Shown: positions 45,682-56,148 of the stretch, one piece after another
Layout of the letters: every line of letters starts with the position of its first letter
Numbering within the stretch: position 1 is the first letter of the stretch
Source: Plantibacter sp. PA-3-X8
GTDB lineage: Bacteria > Actinomycetota > Actinomycetes > Actinomycetales > Microbacteriaceae
Reading direction: 5' to 3'
Assembly: GCF_003856975.1 (NCBI RefSeq)
Contig: NZ_CP033107.1
Location: forward strand, 1,984,001-2,048,000
Length of the DNA stretch: 64,000 bases
The notes under the pieces: generated by a model
The model's input: only the letters and a program-made list of their open reading frames with translations
Database searches by the model: none
Told to the model about the DNA's origin: nothing
Program-made: the position numbers and the translations under genes

Positions 45682-46572
45682 ATGTCAATCTTCCTCAACA
45701 AGGACTCCAAGGTCATCGTCCAGGGCATCACCGGCGGCGAGGGCACCAAGCACACGGCGCTCATGCTGAAGGCCGGCACCCAGGTCGTCGGTGGCGTCAA
45801 CGCCCGCAAGGCCGGCACGACCGTGACCCACGACGGCGGCGTCGAGCTGCCCGTGTTCGGCACGGTCGCCGAGGCCATCAAGGAGACCGGCGCAGACGTG
45901 TCGATCGCCTTCGTGCCCCCGGCATTCACCAAGGACGCGGTCATCGAGGCCATCGACGCCGAGATCCCGCTGCTCGTCATCATCACCGAGGGTGTGCCGG
46001 TCGGCGACTCCGCCGAGTTCTGGGCCTACGCCCAGTCGAAGGGCTCGAAGACCCGCATCATCGGCCCGAACTGCCCCGGCATCATCACGCCGGGGGAGTC
46101 GCTCGTGGGCATCACGCCCGCGAACATCGCCGGCAAGGGACCGATCGGCCTCGTGTCGAAGTCGGGCACCCTCACGTACCAGATGATGTACGAGCTGCGC
46201 GAGATCGGCTTCTCGACGGCGATCGGCATCGGCGGCGACCCGATCATCGGCACGACGCACATCGACGCGCTCGCCGCGTTCGAGGCCGACCCCGAGACCA
46301 AGGCCATCGTCATGATCGGCGAGATCGGTGGCGACGCCGAGGAGCGCGCGGCCGACTTCATCAAGGCGAACGTCACGAAGCCGGTCGTCGGCTACGTCGC
46401 GGGCTTCACCGCGCCCGAGGGCAAGACGATGGGCCACGCCGGCGCGATCGTCTCGGGCTCCGCAGGCACCGCGCAGGCGAAGAAGGAGGCCCTCGAGGCC
46501 GCCGGCGTCAAGGTCGGCAAGACGCCGAGCGAGACCGCCGACCTCATGCGCGAGATCATCGCCTCGCTGTAA
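45682..46572 (+). CDS. sucD: Succinate--CoA ligase subunit alpha
   Basis: The 296-residue subunit starts [20 protein letters not shown]. The phosphorylated His252 lies in [17 protein letters not shown], and the CoA-binding N-terminal domain and [13 protein letters not shown] segment are intact. It forms the alpha-beta complex with SucC, encoded just upstream. A 17-pair terminator follows the stop, so DUF6350-purN-purH downstream are a separate unit despite their conserved proximity. Confidence 0.97.
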   Translation: MSIFLNKDSKVIVQGITGGEGTKHTALMLKAGTQVVGGVNARKAGTTVTHDGGVELPVFGTVAEAIKETGADVSIAFVPPAFTKDAVIEAIDAEIPLLVIITEGVPVGDSAEFWAYAQSKGSKTRIIGPNCPGIITPGESLVGITPANIAGKGPIGLVSKSGTLTYQMMYELREIGFSTAIGIGGDPIIGTTHIDALAAFEADPETKAIVMIGEIGGDAEERAADFIKANVTKPVVGYVAGFTAPEGKTMGHAGAIVSGSAGTAQAKKEALEAAGVKVGKTPSETADLMREIIASL

Positions 46573-46592
46573 CACCCGCAGCTCGACTGCGA

Positions 46593-46629
46593 CCACGACG
46601 CGACGCCCGGATCGGGCGTCGCGTCGTGG
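46593..46629 (+). terminator. Terminator after sucD
   Basis: A perfect 17-base stem (46593-46609 with 46613-46629) with a 3-base loop; the longest perfect terminator stem in the window. Confidence 0.92.
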
Positions 46630-46682
46630 CGTTTCGGCCCACGCACGCCGTGTGCCTGACCGTCCGCACGCGCGGCTCCAGG

Positions 46683-46688
46683 TAGGGT
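46683..46688 (+). promoter_or_regulatory. -10 element for the DUF6350 gene
   Basis: TAGGGT ends nine bases before the ATG at 46698. Confidence 0.4.
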
Positions 46689-46697
46689 CGAAGGCGC

Positions 46698-47975
46698 ATG
46701 AACCGTCTGACCGTCGCCCTCCTCGCCGCCCTCGATGCCACCCTCGCCGTGGCCATCGGCATCGGTGTCGCACTCGTCCCACTCCTCGCCCTGTGGGCCC
46801 TGCACTTCCAGTTGGACGTCGACCCCGCCGCGCTCTGGCGGGGGGCCGTCGACATCTGGGCGCTCGGCAACGGCTCGAGCATGCGCATCACCCTCGACAC
46901 GGCCCTCGTCACGCAGCTCGGCCTGCCTGCCGGGATGGAACCGTTCCTCGTCTCCCTGGCGCCCCTCGCCTTCACGATCGGCACGGTCCTGTTCGGCCTG
47001 CGCACCGGGGCCCGCGCGGCACGCAGCACCTGGTGGCAGGGTGCCGTCGTGCTGTCGGTGCTCGTGTTCGCCCTGCTCTCGTTCCTCGTGACCCTCACCG
47101 CCCTCCACCCGGCGGTGCGTCCCTCGATCGTCCAGGGGACCCTCGCGCCGACCGTGCGCTTCGCAGGCGGGGTCGTGGTCGCCGCGCTGTGGGTCCGGTT
47201 CCGAGAGCAGGACGCGGCTGATCCGATCCTCGACGGACTCCGCGCGATGCGGGACCGGATGCCGGACGGGACCTGGTCGATGGTCGTCGCGGCGCTGCGT
47301 GGTGGAGCACTCGCCGCCACCGGACTCGTGGCGGTCTCCGCGGTCCTGACCGCCATCCTCATCGCCGTCGGCTACGGCGCCATCATCTCCCTGCATGAGA
47401 GCGCGCAGTTCGGCGTCCTGGGCGGTGCCATCGTCACCGGCGCCGAACTCCTGTACCTGCCGAACCTCGTGATCTGGGCCATGAGCTGGATCACCGGCGC
47501 GGGCTTCGCCATCGGGAGCGGCACGGCGATCTCGCCGATCGGCACGCTCGTCGGGCCCATGCCGGCCGTGCCGGTCCTCGGCGCCATCCCGACGGGGGAG
47601 AGCCCACTCGGTTTCGCGGTCCTCGTGGTCCCGGTCGTCATCGGATTCGCCGCTGCCGTGGTGCTGCGCCGTCGTCTGCTCGTCGACCTCGACGGGCGTG
47701 GCGGGCTCGCACGGCTGGCGGTCGTCGGTCTCGGCGTCGGGGTCACAGCGGGCATCATCGTCGGTGTCCTCGCCGCCCTCTCGGCGGGCGCGGCAGGCCC
47801 AGGCCGCCTCATCGAGGTCGGCCCGAACGGTTGGGCGACGGGCCTGTGGACCACGCTGACGGTCGGGATCGCGGCCGTGGTCGGCATGGCGGCCGGTCCG
47901 ACGCATCTCGCCGAGGAGGACCGCCTCCCGGAGCTGCACGCCCAGCCGAGCGGCCGGGGTGCCCGCGACCGATAG
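46698..47975 (+). CDS. DUF6350 polytopic membrane protein
   Basis: The 425-residue protein has about ten or eleven hydrophobic segments and matches the actinobacterial DUF6350 group that lies between sucD and purN. Segments such as PNLVIWAMSWITGAGFAIGSG and the following Pro/Gly-rich loop (PIGTLVGPMPAVPVLGAIP) are characteristic. No catalytic or transport motif is recognised; function unknown. Its TAG stop (47973-47975) is the first half of a TAGGAT -10 element for purN. Confidence 0.85.
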   Translation: MNRLTVALLAALDATLAVAIGIGVALVPLLALWALHFQLDVDPAALWRGAVDIWALGNGSSMRITLDTALVTQLGLPAGMEPFLVSLAPLAFTIGTVLFGLRTGARAARSTWWQGAVVLSVLVFALLSFLVTLTALHPAVRPSIVQGTLAPTVRFAGGVVVAALWVRFREQDAADPILDGLRAMRDRMPDGTWSMVVAALRGGALAATGLVAVSAVLTAILIAVGYGAIISLHESAQFGVLGGAIVTGAELLYLPNLVIWAMSWITGAGFAIGSGTAISPIGTLVGPMPAVPVLGAIPTGESPLGFAVLVVPVVIGFAAAVVLRRRLLVDLDGRGGLARLAVVGLGVGVTAGIIVGVLAALSAGAAGPGRLIEVGPNGWATGLWTTLTVGIAAVVGMAAGPTHLAEEDRLPELHAQPSGRGARDR

Positions 47976-47978
47976 GAT
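47973..47978 (+). promoter_or_regulatory. -10 element for purN-purH, overlapping the DUF6350 stop
   Basis: TAGGAT ends six bases before the purN GTG; its first three bases are the DUF6350 stop codon. Confidence 0.5.
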
Positions 47979-47984
47979 GCTCTG

Positions 47985-48611
47985 GTGCTGTCACTCGTCG
48001 TGCTGATCTCCGGTGGCGGATCCAATCTCCGCGCCCTCCTCGAAGCCTCACGCGACGCGGATTTCCCCGCTCGCGTCATCGCCGTCGGTGCCGATCGGGA
48101 GGCTGACGGACTCGCTCACGCCGAGGAGTTCGGCATCCCGTCGTTCACCGTCCCCTACTCGTCCTTCGACTCGCGGGCGGAGTGGGGCGCGGCGCTCCTC
48201 GAACAGATCCGGGTCTGGAACCCGGACGTCCTCGTGCTCAGCGGCCTCATGCGCCTCCTGCCACCCGTCGTCGTCGACGCCCTCTCGCCGCGTATCATCA
48301 ACACGCACCCCGCGTACCTCCCCGAGTTCCCGGGTGCGCACGGCGTCCGGGACGCCCTGGCGGCAGGCGCCTCGCAGACCGGGGCATCGATCATCGTCGT
48401 CGACAATGGCGTGGACGCGGGACCGATCATCTCGCAGGAACGCGTCCCCGTCCTGCCCGAAGACACGGAGCACAGCCTCCACGAGCGGATCAAGCCGGTG
48501 GAGCGTCGACTCCTCGTCCAGGCCGTCCGTGACCTCGCCACCGGAACCATCGACCTCGAGGCGCTCTCCACGGCGTCCCGCCCGCCAGCAGAAGGAGCAC
48601 CCCAGTCATGA
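47985..48611 (+). CDS. purN: Phosphoribosylglycinamide formyltransferase
   Basis: The 208-residue enzyme adds the C8 formyl group to GAR using 10-formyltetrahydrofolate. It starts [20 protein letters not shown], with the GAR-binding Gly loop. The catalytic Asn/His/Asp set lies in [21 protein letters not shown] and [13 protein letters not shown]. It uses a GTG start with a leaderless-type promoter and overlaps purH by four bases (ATGA), so the two purine genes are translationally coupled. Confidence 0.95.
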   Translation: MLSLVVLISGGGSNLRALLEASRDADFPARVIAVGADREADGLAHAEEFGIPSFTVPYSSFDSRAEWGAALLEQIRVWNPDVLVLSGLMRLLPPVVVDALSPRIINTHPAYLPEFPGAHGVRDALAAGASQTGASIIVVDNGVDAGPIISQERVPVLPEDTEHSLHERIKPVERRLLVQAVRDLATGTIDLEALSTASRPPAEGAPQS

Positions 48612-50215
48612 GCGGTCCCAGCCACGACCACAGCCTCTACCGCGAACGCGACCTCGTCCCCGTCCGCCGGGCGCTGATCTCGGTCAGCGACAAGACCGGG
48701 CTGCTCGAGCTCGCCGGCGCACTCGCCGCAGCGGGCGTCGAGATCGTCTCCACCGGGTCCACCGCGGCGACCATCCGCGGTGCGGGCCACACGGTGACCG
48801 ATGTGTCCGAGGTCACCGGATTCCCCGAGTCGCTCGACGGTCGGGTCAAGACCCTGCACCCCTCGGTGCACGCCGGACTCCTCGCCGACCTGCGGCTCGA
48901 ATCCCACGAGGCCCAGCTCGCCGAGCTCGGCATCGAGCCGTTCCAGCTCGTCGTCGTGAACCTGTACCCCTTCGTCGAGACGGTCGCGAGCGGCGCAGCC
49001 GGTGACGACGTCGTCGAGCAGATCGACATCGGTGGACCGGCGATGGTGCGCGCCTCGGCGAAGAACCACGCCAACGTCGCGATCGTGGTCTCTCCCGAGC
49101 GCTACGGGCTGATCACCGAGGCCGTCGCCGCCGGCGGCACCACGCTCGCTCAGCGTCGCTCGCTCGCCGCGCAGGCCTTCGACCACACCGCCTCCTACGA
49201 CGCGGCTGTGTCCGCGTGGTTCGCGAGCACGGAGACGACCGCAGCCGAGGCCTTCCCCAGCACGCTGACCGTCACCGGTCGTCGCGAGGCGGTACTGCGC
49301 TACGGCGAGAACTCGCACCAGGCCGCGGCGCTGTACGTCCGTCCGGGCGGTGCCGGGATCGCCCAGGCGACGCAGTTGCACGGCAAGGAGATGTCGTACA
49401 ACAACTACGTCGACGCCGACGCGGCAGTCCGCGCGGCCTACGACTTCGCCAACCCCGCCGTCGCGATCATCAAGCACGCGAACCCGTGCGGTGTCGCCTT
49501 CGCGAACCCGAAGGCACCCGACCCGATCGCCTCGGCCCACCGTCGGGCGCACGAGTGCGACCCGGTCTCCGCCTTCGGCGGCGTCATCGCGGCCAACCGC
49601 GTCGTGACCCTCGGCATGGCCGAGACGGTCAAGGAGATCTTCACCGAGGTGCTCGTCGCCCCGGGGTTCGAGGACGCCGCGCTCGAGGTGCTCAAGACGA
49701 AGAAGAACCTGCGGCTCCTGCAGCTGCCGGAGGACTTCGTGCGCGAGGACCGCGAGGTCCGGCAGATCTCCGGTGGCCTGCTCTACCAGGACGCGGACCG
49801 CTTCGCCGACGACCCCCAGGACACCGCCAAGGGCTGGACGCTCGTCACTGGCGAACCCGCCGACGACGACACCCTGCTCGACCTCATCTTCGCGTGGAAG
49901 GCGTGCCGCTCGGTGAAGTCCAACGGCATCCTGCTCGCCAAGGGGAGCGCGAGCGTGGGCGTCGGCATGGGGCAGGTCAACCGCGTCGACTCCTGCCACC
50001 TCGCCGTGAGCCGAGCCGGTGACCGTGCCGCGGGTTCCGTCGCGGCCTCGGACGCCTTCTTCCCGTTCGCCGACGGCCTGCAGGTCCTGCTCGACGCCGG
50101 CGTGCGCGCGGTCGTGCAGCCCGGTGGTTCCGTCCGCGACGAAGAGGTCATCGCTGCGGCCGAAGCCGCCGGTGTGACCATGTACTTCACGGGGGAGCGT
50201 CACTTCTTCCACTAG
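48608..50215 (+). CDS. purH: Bifunctional AICAR formyltransferase / IMP cyclohydrolase
   Basis: The 535-residue enzyme performs the last two steps to IMP. The N-terminal MGS-like cyclohydrolase domain (about residues 15-210) contains [20 protein letters not shown] and [15 protein letters not shown]. The C-terminal AICAR formyltransferase domain contains [13 protein letters not shown] with the catalytic Lys-His pair, and ends [11 protein letters not shown] as usual. It supplies IMP to GuaB, encoded 20 kb upstream in this window. A terminator follows. Confidence 0.97.
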   Translation: MSGPSHDHSLYRERDLVPVRRALISVSDKTGLLELAGALAAAGVEIVSTGSTAATIRGAGHTVTDVSEVTGFPESLDGRVKTLHPSVHAGLLADLRLESHEAQLAELGIEPFQLVVVNLYPFVETVASGAAGDDVVEQIDIGGPAMVRASAKNHANVAIVVSPERYGLITEAVAAGGTTLAQRRSLAAQAFDHTASYDAAVSAWFASTETTAAEAFPSTLTVTGRREAVLRYGENSHQAAALYVRPGGAGIAQATQLHGKEMSYNNYVDADAAVRAAYDFANPAVAIIKHANPCGVAFANPKAPDPIASAHRRAHECDPVSAFGGVIAANRVVTLGMAETVKEIFTEVLVAPGFEDAALEVLKTKKNLRLLQLPEDFVREDREVRQISGGLLYQDADRFADDPQDTAKGWTLVTGEPADDDTLLDLIFAWKACRSVKSNGILLAKGSASVGVGMGQVNRVDSCHLAVSRAGDRAAGSVAASDAFFPFADGLQVLLDAGVRAVVQPGGSVRDEEVIAAAEAAGVTMYFTGERHFFH

Positions 50216-50267
50216 GCCGTGCCGCCCGCCCCTGTGGGGGTTCTGGGCAGGCTCGTGGTGATCTCCC

Positions 50268-50300
50268 AGCGGCGTCGGGCCCTCGTGGCCCGACGCCGCT
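50268..50300 (+). terminator. Terminator after purH
   Basis: A perfect 14-base stem (50268-50281 with 50287-50300) with a 5-base loop, followed by GTGTCGTT. Confidence 0.9.
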
Positions 50301-50312
50301 GTGTCGTTGAGC

Positions 50313-50318
50313 TACGGT
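50313..50318 (+). promoter_or_regulatory. -10 element for the dimethylargininase gene
   Basis: TACGGT ends six bases before the ATG at 50325. Confidence 0.4.
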
Positions 50319-50324
50319 TGTCGA

Positions 50325-51536
50325 ATGACTGCCACCTGGAGCCGCAAGCTCATCGCATCCGCCGCCGCCGCCGCCGCGACCATCGTCGTGGGCTTCCTGG
50401 GGGTCATGTTCGTCACGTTCGTCGGCTACCAGTTCGCCGGGACGATCTTCGCCCAGGCGAGTCCGTACTTCTTCGAGAGCACGATCATCACCTTCGTGCT
50501 GCTGCTGATCGTGGGCGTCGTCGGCCTCTACCGGTACCGACTCCTCGCCCTGCTGGGCGGCGCCGCCCTCGCCGTCATCGGAGCGCTCCTCGGGCTCATC
50601 GTCCAGGTGGCGACGACGGGGCAGCCCATCGACAGCACCGTGCTCGGCAGCATCGTCGCGACGCTCATCAGCCTCAACCTCGTCTTCGTGGTCGTCGTCG
50701 CGCTCTCCGCGGCCTTCATCGGATACCCCGTGTACTGGATGGTCGTCCGCACGCAGGACGCCGTGCTCGACGACGGACGCCGCGTCGCACTCGTGCGGAT
50801 GCCCGCCTCCAACCTCGCTGAAGGCCTCGTGACGCACTTGGAGCGCACGCCGATCGACACCGAACTCGCCGACAAGCAGTGGGACGCGTACGTCGCAGCG
50901 TTCGACGCCGCCGGCTGGGACACCACCGAGGTCTCCTGGGCCGACCAGCTCGCCGACTCCGTCTTCATCGAGGACGCCGTCATCGTGATCGGCGACGTCG
51001 CCGTGGTGACCCGACCGGGCGCCGAGAGCCGTCGCCCCGAGGTCGTCGCAGCCGAGACCACCGCCCGTGAGCTCGGCCTCCGGATCCACCGCATCGAGGG
51101 CGAAGGCACCCTCGAGGGCGGCGACGTCCTCCGGGTCGGCACGACCGTCTACGTCGGTCGCAGCGGCCGCACCAACGCCGAAGGCGTCCGGCAGCTCCGA
51201 GCCATCCTCGCGCCGCTCGGGTTCGACGTCGTGGCGGTCCCCGTCACGACCGCCCTCCACCTGAAGTCGACCGTCACCGCGCTCCCCGACGGGACCGTGC
51301 TCGTCCACCCCGACCTCGTCGAGGACCCGTCCTTCTTCGGTCGCCACCTCGTCGTGCCCGAGCGCGAGGGCGTCGCGGTGGTCGAACTCGCGGAGGACAC
51401 CGTACTCATCTCCGCAGCCGCTCCCAAGACGGCCGCGCTGCTCGAGGACCGCGGCTACACCGTGGTCCAGGTGGACATCAGCGAGTTCGAGAAGCTCGAG
51501 GGCTGCGTGACCTGCCTGTCCGTGCGGGTCAGCTGA
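50325..51536 (+). CDS. Membrane-anchored dimethylarginine dimethylaminohydrolase-like protein
   Basis: The 403-residue protein joins an N-terminal membrane domain of about four helices (residues 5-140) to a complete amidinotransferase-fold domain (about 150-403). The soluble part has the DDAH-type features ASNLAEGLVTH, DSVFIEDAVIV, EGGDVL, a catalytic His in LHLKSTVTAL and a catalytic Cys397 in GCVTCLSVR at the C-terminus. The family hydrolyses methylated arginines to citrulline and methylamines. The ATG at 50325 fits the -10 position; a GTG eight codons upstream is the alternative. The membrane fusion is unusual compared with soluble DDAH. Confidence 0.8.
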   Translation: MTATWSRKLIASAAAAAATIVVGFLGVMFVTFVGYQFAGTIFAQASPYFFESTIITFVLLLIVGVVGLYRYRLLALLGGAALAVIGALLGLIVQVATTGQPIDSTVLGSIVATLISLNLVFVVVVALSAAFIGYPVYWMVVRTQDAVLDDGRRVALVRMPASNLAEGLVTHLERTPIDTELADKQWDAYVAAFDAAGWDTTEVSWADQLADSVFIEDAVIVIGDVAVVTRPGAESRRPEVVAAETTARELGLRIHRIEGEGTLEGGDVLRVGTTVYVGRSGRTNAEGVRQLRAILAPLGFDVVAVPVTTALHLKSTVTALPDGTVLVHPDLVEDPSFFGRHLVVPEREGVAVVELAEDTVLISAAAPKTAALLEDRGYTVVQVDISEFEKLEGCVTCLSVRVS

Positions 51537-51543
51537 GTCGATC

Positions 51544-51939
51544 GTGGAGCAGCAGGCTGGAGCGCGCGGGGGTCGGGATCTGAGTCGGAGGACCGTCGCG
51601 CAGCGACTGGACATCCCGCTCGAGATGGCCAGGCACCACGGGATCCCGCCGTTCTGGTCGGCGGACCAGTTGGCGGCGTTCCTGGCCGACCCGCCGGCCT
51701 GGTACGTGCAGTCACGCGCGAACCGGACCGGGAAACGGCCGGTCTGGGTGGAGTTGCGGTGCACGATCTGCGGCACCAGTGAGACGCTCCGCCCGAAGAA
51801 GTGGTGGCCGGAGTTCTCGATGGTGAGCTGCTCCTGGCACGGCGCCGACGAGCTGCCTCCGGTGCCCGAGGGCGCCCGTCGGCGCGAGGTCGACGGCATC
51901 GGAGCCTTCGTCGGCATCGTCGACGAACCGACCTCCTGA
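51544..51939 (+). CDS. Small protein with a CxxC...CxxH zinc-knuckle-like motif
   Basis: The 131-residue protein starts at a GTG seven bases after the dimethylargininase stop, so the two probably share a message. Cys73, Cys76 (LRCTICGT), Cys96 and His99 (VSCSWHG) could hold one zinc ion, separated by a basic/aromatic KKWWPEF stretch. The first 50 residues resemble a helical DNA-binding-like segment (RRTVAQRLDIPLEMARHHG), but no family was recognised. Function unknown. Confidence 0.6.
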   Translation: MEQQAGARGGRDLSRRTVAQRLDIPLEMARHHGIPPFWSADQLAAFLADPPAWYVQSRANRTGKRPVWVELRCTICGTSETLRPKKWWPEFSMVSCSWHGADELPPVPEGARRREVDGIGAFVGIVDEPTS

Positions 51940-52404
51940 CGACGAGCGCACCCGGTCCGGTGCGTGCAACCGCATGGATCCCTTGCAGCCTGACGGCCGA
52001 TTCCCATAGTCTGGTCTGCTGCGCCGAACCTCGTTCACCGTGATCGGTCGCCGTCCGCGTTCGAGTGCGACCTGTGCACCCGGCCCGCGGCTCTCGCCCC
52101 ACAGGATGAGGAGGATGCCATGACGCTCTCGAACCACACCGCGCTCGCGCCGACGGTCGATCGTGCACGCTCCGCCTCGAGCCGCCGCCCGGTGGCCGTC
52201 CCGGCGCCAGCCGGACGCGCCGCCGCAGCGGACGCCGACGCTTAGCACGAGCGCCAGGCAGTCCACCTCACCGTCCGTCCGGCCTCGTCCGGGCCCGTCA
52301 CCGGATGCTGCGACCTCGCACAGCGACCTCGCCGTCCGGCCGTTCCACGACCATCATTCCGTCGGTGATCGACGTCACCGACACTCTCGCAAGGAATCCC
52401 CGCA
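51940..52404 (+). other. 465-base gap before the ABC exporter operon
   Basis: No conserved gene is visible apart from one short ORF (52120-52245, separate entry). TAGTCT around 52008-52013 is a possible -10, which would give the exporter operon a leader of nearly 400 bases containing the short ORF. An AAGGAATCC site precedes the exporter start. Confidence 0.4.
52120..52245 (+). CDS. Possible 41-residue leader peptide or small protein
   Basis: The frame reads MTLSNHTALAPTVDRARSAS and ends in an Ala/Pro/Arg-rich stretch. It is preceded by a strong GGATGAGGAGG-type ribosome binding site, which argues for real translation. It lies within the long leader of the ABC exporter pair, an arrangement seen for uORF-controlled drug transporters. 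There is no homology I can name, and a non-coding explanation is possible. Confidence 0.35.
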   Translation: MTLSNHTALAPTVDRARSASSRRPVAVPAPAGRAAAADADA

Positions 52405-54237
52405 ATGACTCCGCTCGGCGATGAACGCCGTCCTGTCCAACCGCGTCAGAGCACCTTCCGTGCCCTGATGCGGATCTACCCGTTCGCGAAGACGGCCATG
52501 CCGCGGATCGTGCTCGGCATGGTCGCCGCGCTCGTCGCCGGCCTGGTGGCGCTCGCGATCCCGCTCGTGCTGCAGGCCCTCGTCGACGGCCCGCTCTCGA
52601 CCGGCGACTCCTCGCAGATCTGGCCGGCGGTGCTCGTGGTCCTCGCGCTCGGTGTCCTCGAGGCGGTCATGATCGCGCTGCGCCGCTGGTTCGTCCTGAC
52701 TCCTGGGACGCACGTCGAGGCGCGGATGCGCAATGCGCTGTTCGCCAAGCTGCAGGACCTCCCCGTGACCTTCCACGACCGCTGGCAGAGCGGGCAGCTG
52801 CTCTCGCGCGCCGTCAGCGACCTCGGACTCATCCGCCGGTGGATCTCGTTCGGCTTCGTGCTCCTGATCGTCAACGGTGTCACGATCGTCATCGGTGCGG
52901 TCATCCTGTTCACCTGGAACTGGCTGCTCGGACTCATCTTCATCGCGCTCGCCATCCCCGTGTGGGTGTTCGGGTTCACCTTCGAGGGGCGGTACTCGGT
53001 GATCGCCCGGCGCAGCCAGGACCAGGCCGGTGACCTGGCGACCGCCGTCGAGGAGTCCGTCCACGGCATCCGGGTGCTCAAGGCGTTCGGTCGAGGCAAG
53101 CACGCCCTGCGGAGCTTCGCGTCGCGCGCCGAGGACCTGCGGGGCACCGAGATCGAGAAGGCGAAGGCCATCGCGGGGATCTGGTTCTGGCTGGTCCTGT
53201 TGCCCGACGTCGCCTTCGCGCTCTGCCTGTTGGCGGGGGTCTGGCTCGCGTCGATCGGCGAACTCACCGTCGGTCAGCTGTTCGCCTTCTTCGCGACGGC
53301 CACGATCCTGCGGTTCCCGATCGAGTCGATCGGCTTCCTGCTCGCGATGACCTTCGACACCCGTACGGCGACCGACCGGTATTTCGAGGTCATCGACTCG
53401 GTCAACACGATCACCGACCCCGAACACCCCGAGCGCATCCGTGAACCGCGTGGTGAGCTCGTGTTCGAGGACGTGCACTTCCGCTACCAGGACGCACCCG
53501 ACCGCTACGCGGACGTGGTGAACGGCGTCGACCTCCGGCTCGAGCCGGGGGAGACCATGGCACTCGTCGGTCTGACGGGCTCCGGGAAGTCGACGATCAC
53601 GGCACTGACCACCCGCCTGTACGACGTCACGGGCGGGCGGATCCTGCTCGACGGGGTCGACATCCGCGCGCTCACCCGGGAGGACCTGCGCCGGCACATC
53701 GCGATGGCGTTCGAGGATGCGACCCTCTTCTCCGCGAGCGTCAAGGAGAACGTCCTCCTCGGGCGGGACGACATCGACCTCGACTCCGCGGAGGCCGATC
53801 GGATCCTGCACGAGGCGCTCGACATCGCCCAGGCCGGGTTCGTCGACGAACTGCCGAACGGTGTGGAGACGTTGGTCGGTGAGGAGGGGCTCAGCCTGTC
53901 CGGTGGGCAGCGTCAGCGGCTCGCACTCGCCCGAGCGGTGGCTGCGCGGCCGGAGGTACTGGTGCTGGACGACCCGTTGTCGGCGCTCGACGTCGACACC
54001 GAGGCGCTCGTCGAGGCGGCACTCCGCCGAGTGCTCGCCTCGACCACGGCCCTCATCGTCGCCCACCGACCGAGCACCGTCACCCTCGCCGACCGCGTCG
54101 CCCTCCTCGAGGACGGTCGCATCACCGCGGTGGGTCGCCATACCGAGCTGCTGCAGCACAACGCCCATTACCGCTACGTGATCTCGAGTCTGGAAGACGA
54201 CGAACGAGAGTCCAACCGCCAGGAGGTGAACCTGTGA
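52405..54237 (+). CDS. ABC exporter half-transporter with degenerate catalytic site
   Basis: The 610-residue protein has a six-helix type IV exporter domain (about residues 30-325) and an ATPase domain with Walker [10 protein letters not shown], signature [11 protein letters not shown] and H-loop VAHRPS. After Walker B the catalytic Glu is replaced by Asp ([11 protein letters not shown]), marking it as the degenerate partner of a heterodimeric exporter such as TM287/288 or BmrCD. Its intact signature would complete the active site of the partner encoded next. The stop overlaps the partner's GTG by four bases. Drug or lipid export is likely; the substrate is unknown. Confidence 0.88.
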   Translation: MTPLGDERRPVQPRQSTFRALMRIYPFAKTAMPRIVLGMVAALVAGLVALAIPLVLQALVDGPLSTGDSSQIWPAVLVVLALGVLEAVMIALRRWFVLTPGTHVEARMRNALFAKLQDLPVTFHDRWQSGQLLSRAVSDLGLIRRWISFGFVLLIVNGVTIVIGAVILFTWNWLLGLIFIALAIPVWVFGFTFEGRYSVIARRSQDQAGDLATAVEESVHGIRVLKAFGRGKHALRSFASRAEDLRGTEIEKAKAIAGIWFWLVLLPDVAFALCLLAGVWLASIGELTVGQLFAFFATATILRFPIESIGFLLAMTFDTRTATDRYFEVIDSVNTITDPEHPERIREPRGELVFEDVHFRYQDAPDRYADVVNGVDLRLEPGETMALVGLTGSGKSTITALTTRLYDVTGGRILLDGVDIRALTREDLRRHIAMAFEDATLFSASVKENVLLGRDDIDLDSAEADRILHEALDIAQAGFVDELPNGVETLVGEEGLSLSGGQRQRLALARAVAARPEVLVLDDPLSALDVDTEALVEAALRRVLASTTALIVAHRPSTVTLADRVALLEDGRITAVGRHTELLQHNAHYRYVISSLEDDERESNRQEVNL

Positions 54238-56054
54238 CCCCGCCGACGACCGTCCACGGAGTGGAGGGTGAGGAGCGCGACGACCTCACCCGTGACGAGT
54301 CCGCGCACATCCGGCGCCGTTCGCTGCGCCTGCTCGGATCGCTGCTCGCGCCCCTGCGCCTGCGCGTGATCGCCGCCATGACCATCGTCGTGGTGTCGAC
54401 CGCCGCCCAGGTCGCCGGGCCCGCGCTGATCGCCCTCGGCATCGACCGCGCCCTCCCGGCCGTCCTGGAACGCGCCGACTGGATGCCGGCCTTCCTCGTG
54501 GTCGGCGCGTACCTGCTGACCGGCGCCGCCGGTGCGACGCTGATCTCCTGGTACACCGTGCTCGCCGCTCGGATCAGCCAGGCGATCCTGATCGACCTGC
54601 GGAAGCGCGTGTTCCTGCAGACACAGCGGCTCAGCCTCGACTTCCATGAGAGCTACACCTCGGGTCGCATCATCTCCCGGCAGACGAGCGACCTCGACTC
54701 CATCCGCGAGCTGCTCGACTCCGGCATCAACCAGCTCGTGTCCGGCGTGCTGTACATGGGCTTCACGGCCGTGGCCCTCGTCCTCGTGGACTGGGTCAGC
54801 GGGCTGGTGCTGCTCGGGTCGCTCATCCCGCTGTTCGTGCTCACGCGCTGGTTCCAGCTCCGCTCGCAGCGGATGTTCCGCGAGTCGCGGGTCCGGTCGG
54901 CGAAGCTCATCGTGTTCTTCGTGGAGGCGATGACCGGCATCCGTGCCGTGAAGGCGTTCCGGAAGGAGCGGCGGAACGAGCGCGCGTTCGGCGAGCTCGT
55001 GGAGCAGTACCGCGACACCAACGCCCGGGTCATCCAGCTGTTCGGGGTGTTCGATCCCGGACTGGTGTTCATCGGCAACGTCTCCGTCGCCGTGGTGCTC
55101 CTCGTCGGCGGGTTCCGCGTCGCGGACGGACAGCTCGCGATCGGAGCGCTGCTCGCGGCGCTCCTCTACACGCGCCGGTTCTTCGACCCGATGGAGGAGA
55201 TGGCGATGTTCTACAACTCCTACCAGTCGGCCGCGGCGGCACTCGAGAAGATCTCCGGCGTGCTCGAGGAGCGTCCCGGGGTGCCAGACCCGGTCGCGCC
55301 GGTCGACCTGTGGACGTCGCAGGGACGGATCACCTTCGACGACGTGACGTTCGCGTACGCCGCCGACCGGGTGGTGCTCCCGAAGTTCGACCTCGAGATC
55401 CCCGCAGGGCAGACCATCGCGCTCGTCGGCACGACCGGTGCGGGCAAATCGACGCTCGCGAAGCTCATCAGTCGGTTCTACGACCCGACCGACGGTGCGG
55501 TGCGCCTCGACGGCATCGACCTGCGCGACCTGCACCCGAAGGACCTCCGTCGGGCGATCGTCATGGTGACGCAGGAGGCGTACCTGTTCTCCGGCTCGGT
55601 CGCCGACAACATCGCGTTGGGCAAGCCCGACGCGACGATCGAGGAGATCACCGCCGCAGCGAAGGCCGTCGGCGCGCACACCTTCATCGAGGCGCTGCCG
55701 AACGGCTACGACACCGACGTGAACAAGCGCGGTGGTCGGGTCTCGGCCGGCCAGCGGCAGCTCCTGTCGTTCGCACGGGCGTTCCTCGCGGATCCGGCCG
55801 TGCTGATCCTCGATGAAGCGACCGCTTCGCTCGACATCCCGAGCGAGCGACTCGTCCAGGAGGCGCTGCAGACCTTGCTCGCGGACCGTACCGCGATCAT
55901 CATCGCGCACCGGTTGTCGACCGTCGCGATCGCCGACCGGGTGCTCGTGATGGAGCACGGCCGGGTGATCGAGGACGGCGCGCCCGCGGAGCTCATCGGC
56001 GGGACGGGTCGGTTCGCCGCGATGCACGCCGCCTGGCGGTCTTCGGTCGGCTGA
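54234..56054 (+). CDS. ABC exporter half-transporter with consensus catalytic site
   Basis: The 606-residue partner has its own six-helix domain (about residues 40-345) and an ATPase domain with Walker [10 protein letters not shown] and a proper catalytic Glu ([11 protein letters not shown]). Its signature is altered (VSAGQRQLL instead of LSGGQ). This reciprocal pattern with the preceding gene is exactly what heterodimeric exporters show: one working and one degenerate ATP site. Translation starts at a GTG overlapping the first subunit. A two-component system follows 95 bases downstream. Confidence 0.88.
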   Translation: MTPPTTVHGVEGEERDDLTRDESAHIRRRSLRLLGSLLAPLRLRVIAAMTIVVVSTAAQVAGPALIALGIDRALPAVLERADWMPAFLVVGAYLLTGAAGATLISWYTVLAARISQAILIDLRKRVFLQTQRLSLDFHESYTSGRIISRQTSDLDSIRELLDSGINQLVSGVLYMGFTAVALVLVDWVSGLVLLGSLIPLFVLTRWFQLRSQRMFRESRVRSAKLIVFFVEAMTGIRAVKAFRKERRNERAFGELVEQYRDTNARVIQLFGVFDPGLVFIGNVSVAVVLLVGGFRVADGQLAIGALLAALLYTRRFFDPMEEMAMFYNSYQSAAAALEKISGVLEERPGVPDPVAPVDLWTSQGRITFDDVTFAYAADRVVLPKFDLEIPAGQTIALVGTTGAGKSTLAKLISRFYDPTDGAVRLDGIDLRDLHPKDLRRAIVMVTQEAYLFSGSVADNIALGKPDATIEEITAAAKAVGAHTFIEALPNGYDTDVNKRGGRVSAGQRQLLSFARAFLADPAVLILDEATASLDIPSERLVQEALQTLLADRTAIIIAHRLSTVAIADRVLVMEHGRVIEDGAPAELIGGTGRFAAMHAAWRSSVG

Positions 56055-56136
56055 CCAGGACCGCGCAGGCGTGTCCACGGGGTCCTCCGGTGACGGAGTG
56101 ACCCCGTGGGCACTACACCTCGTCTCGTCGACCTGC

Positions 56137-56142
56137 CACAAT
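56137..56142 (+). promoter_or_regulatory. -10 element for the response regulator gene
   Basis: CACAAT ends six bases before the ATG at 56149. Confidence 0.4.
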
Positions 56143-56148
56143 GAGCGG

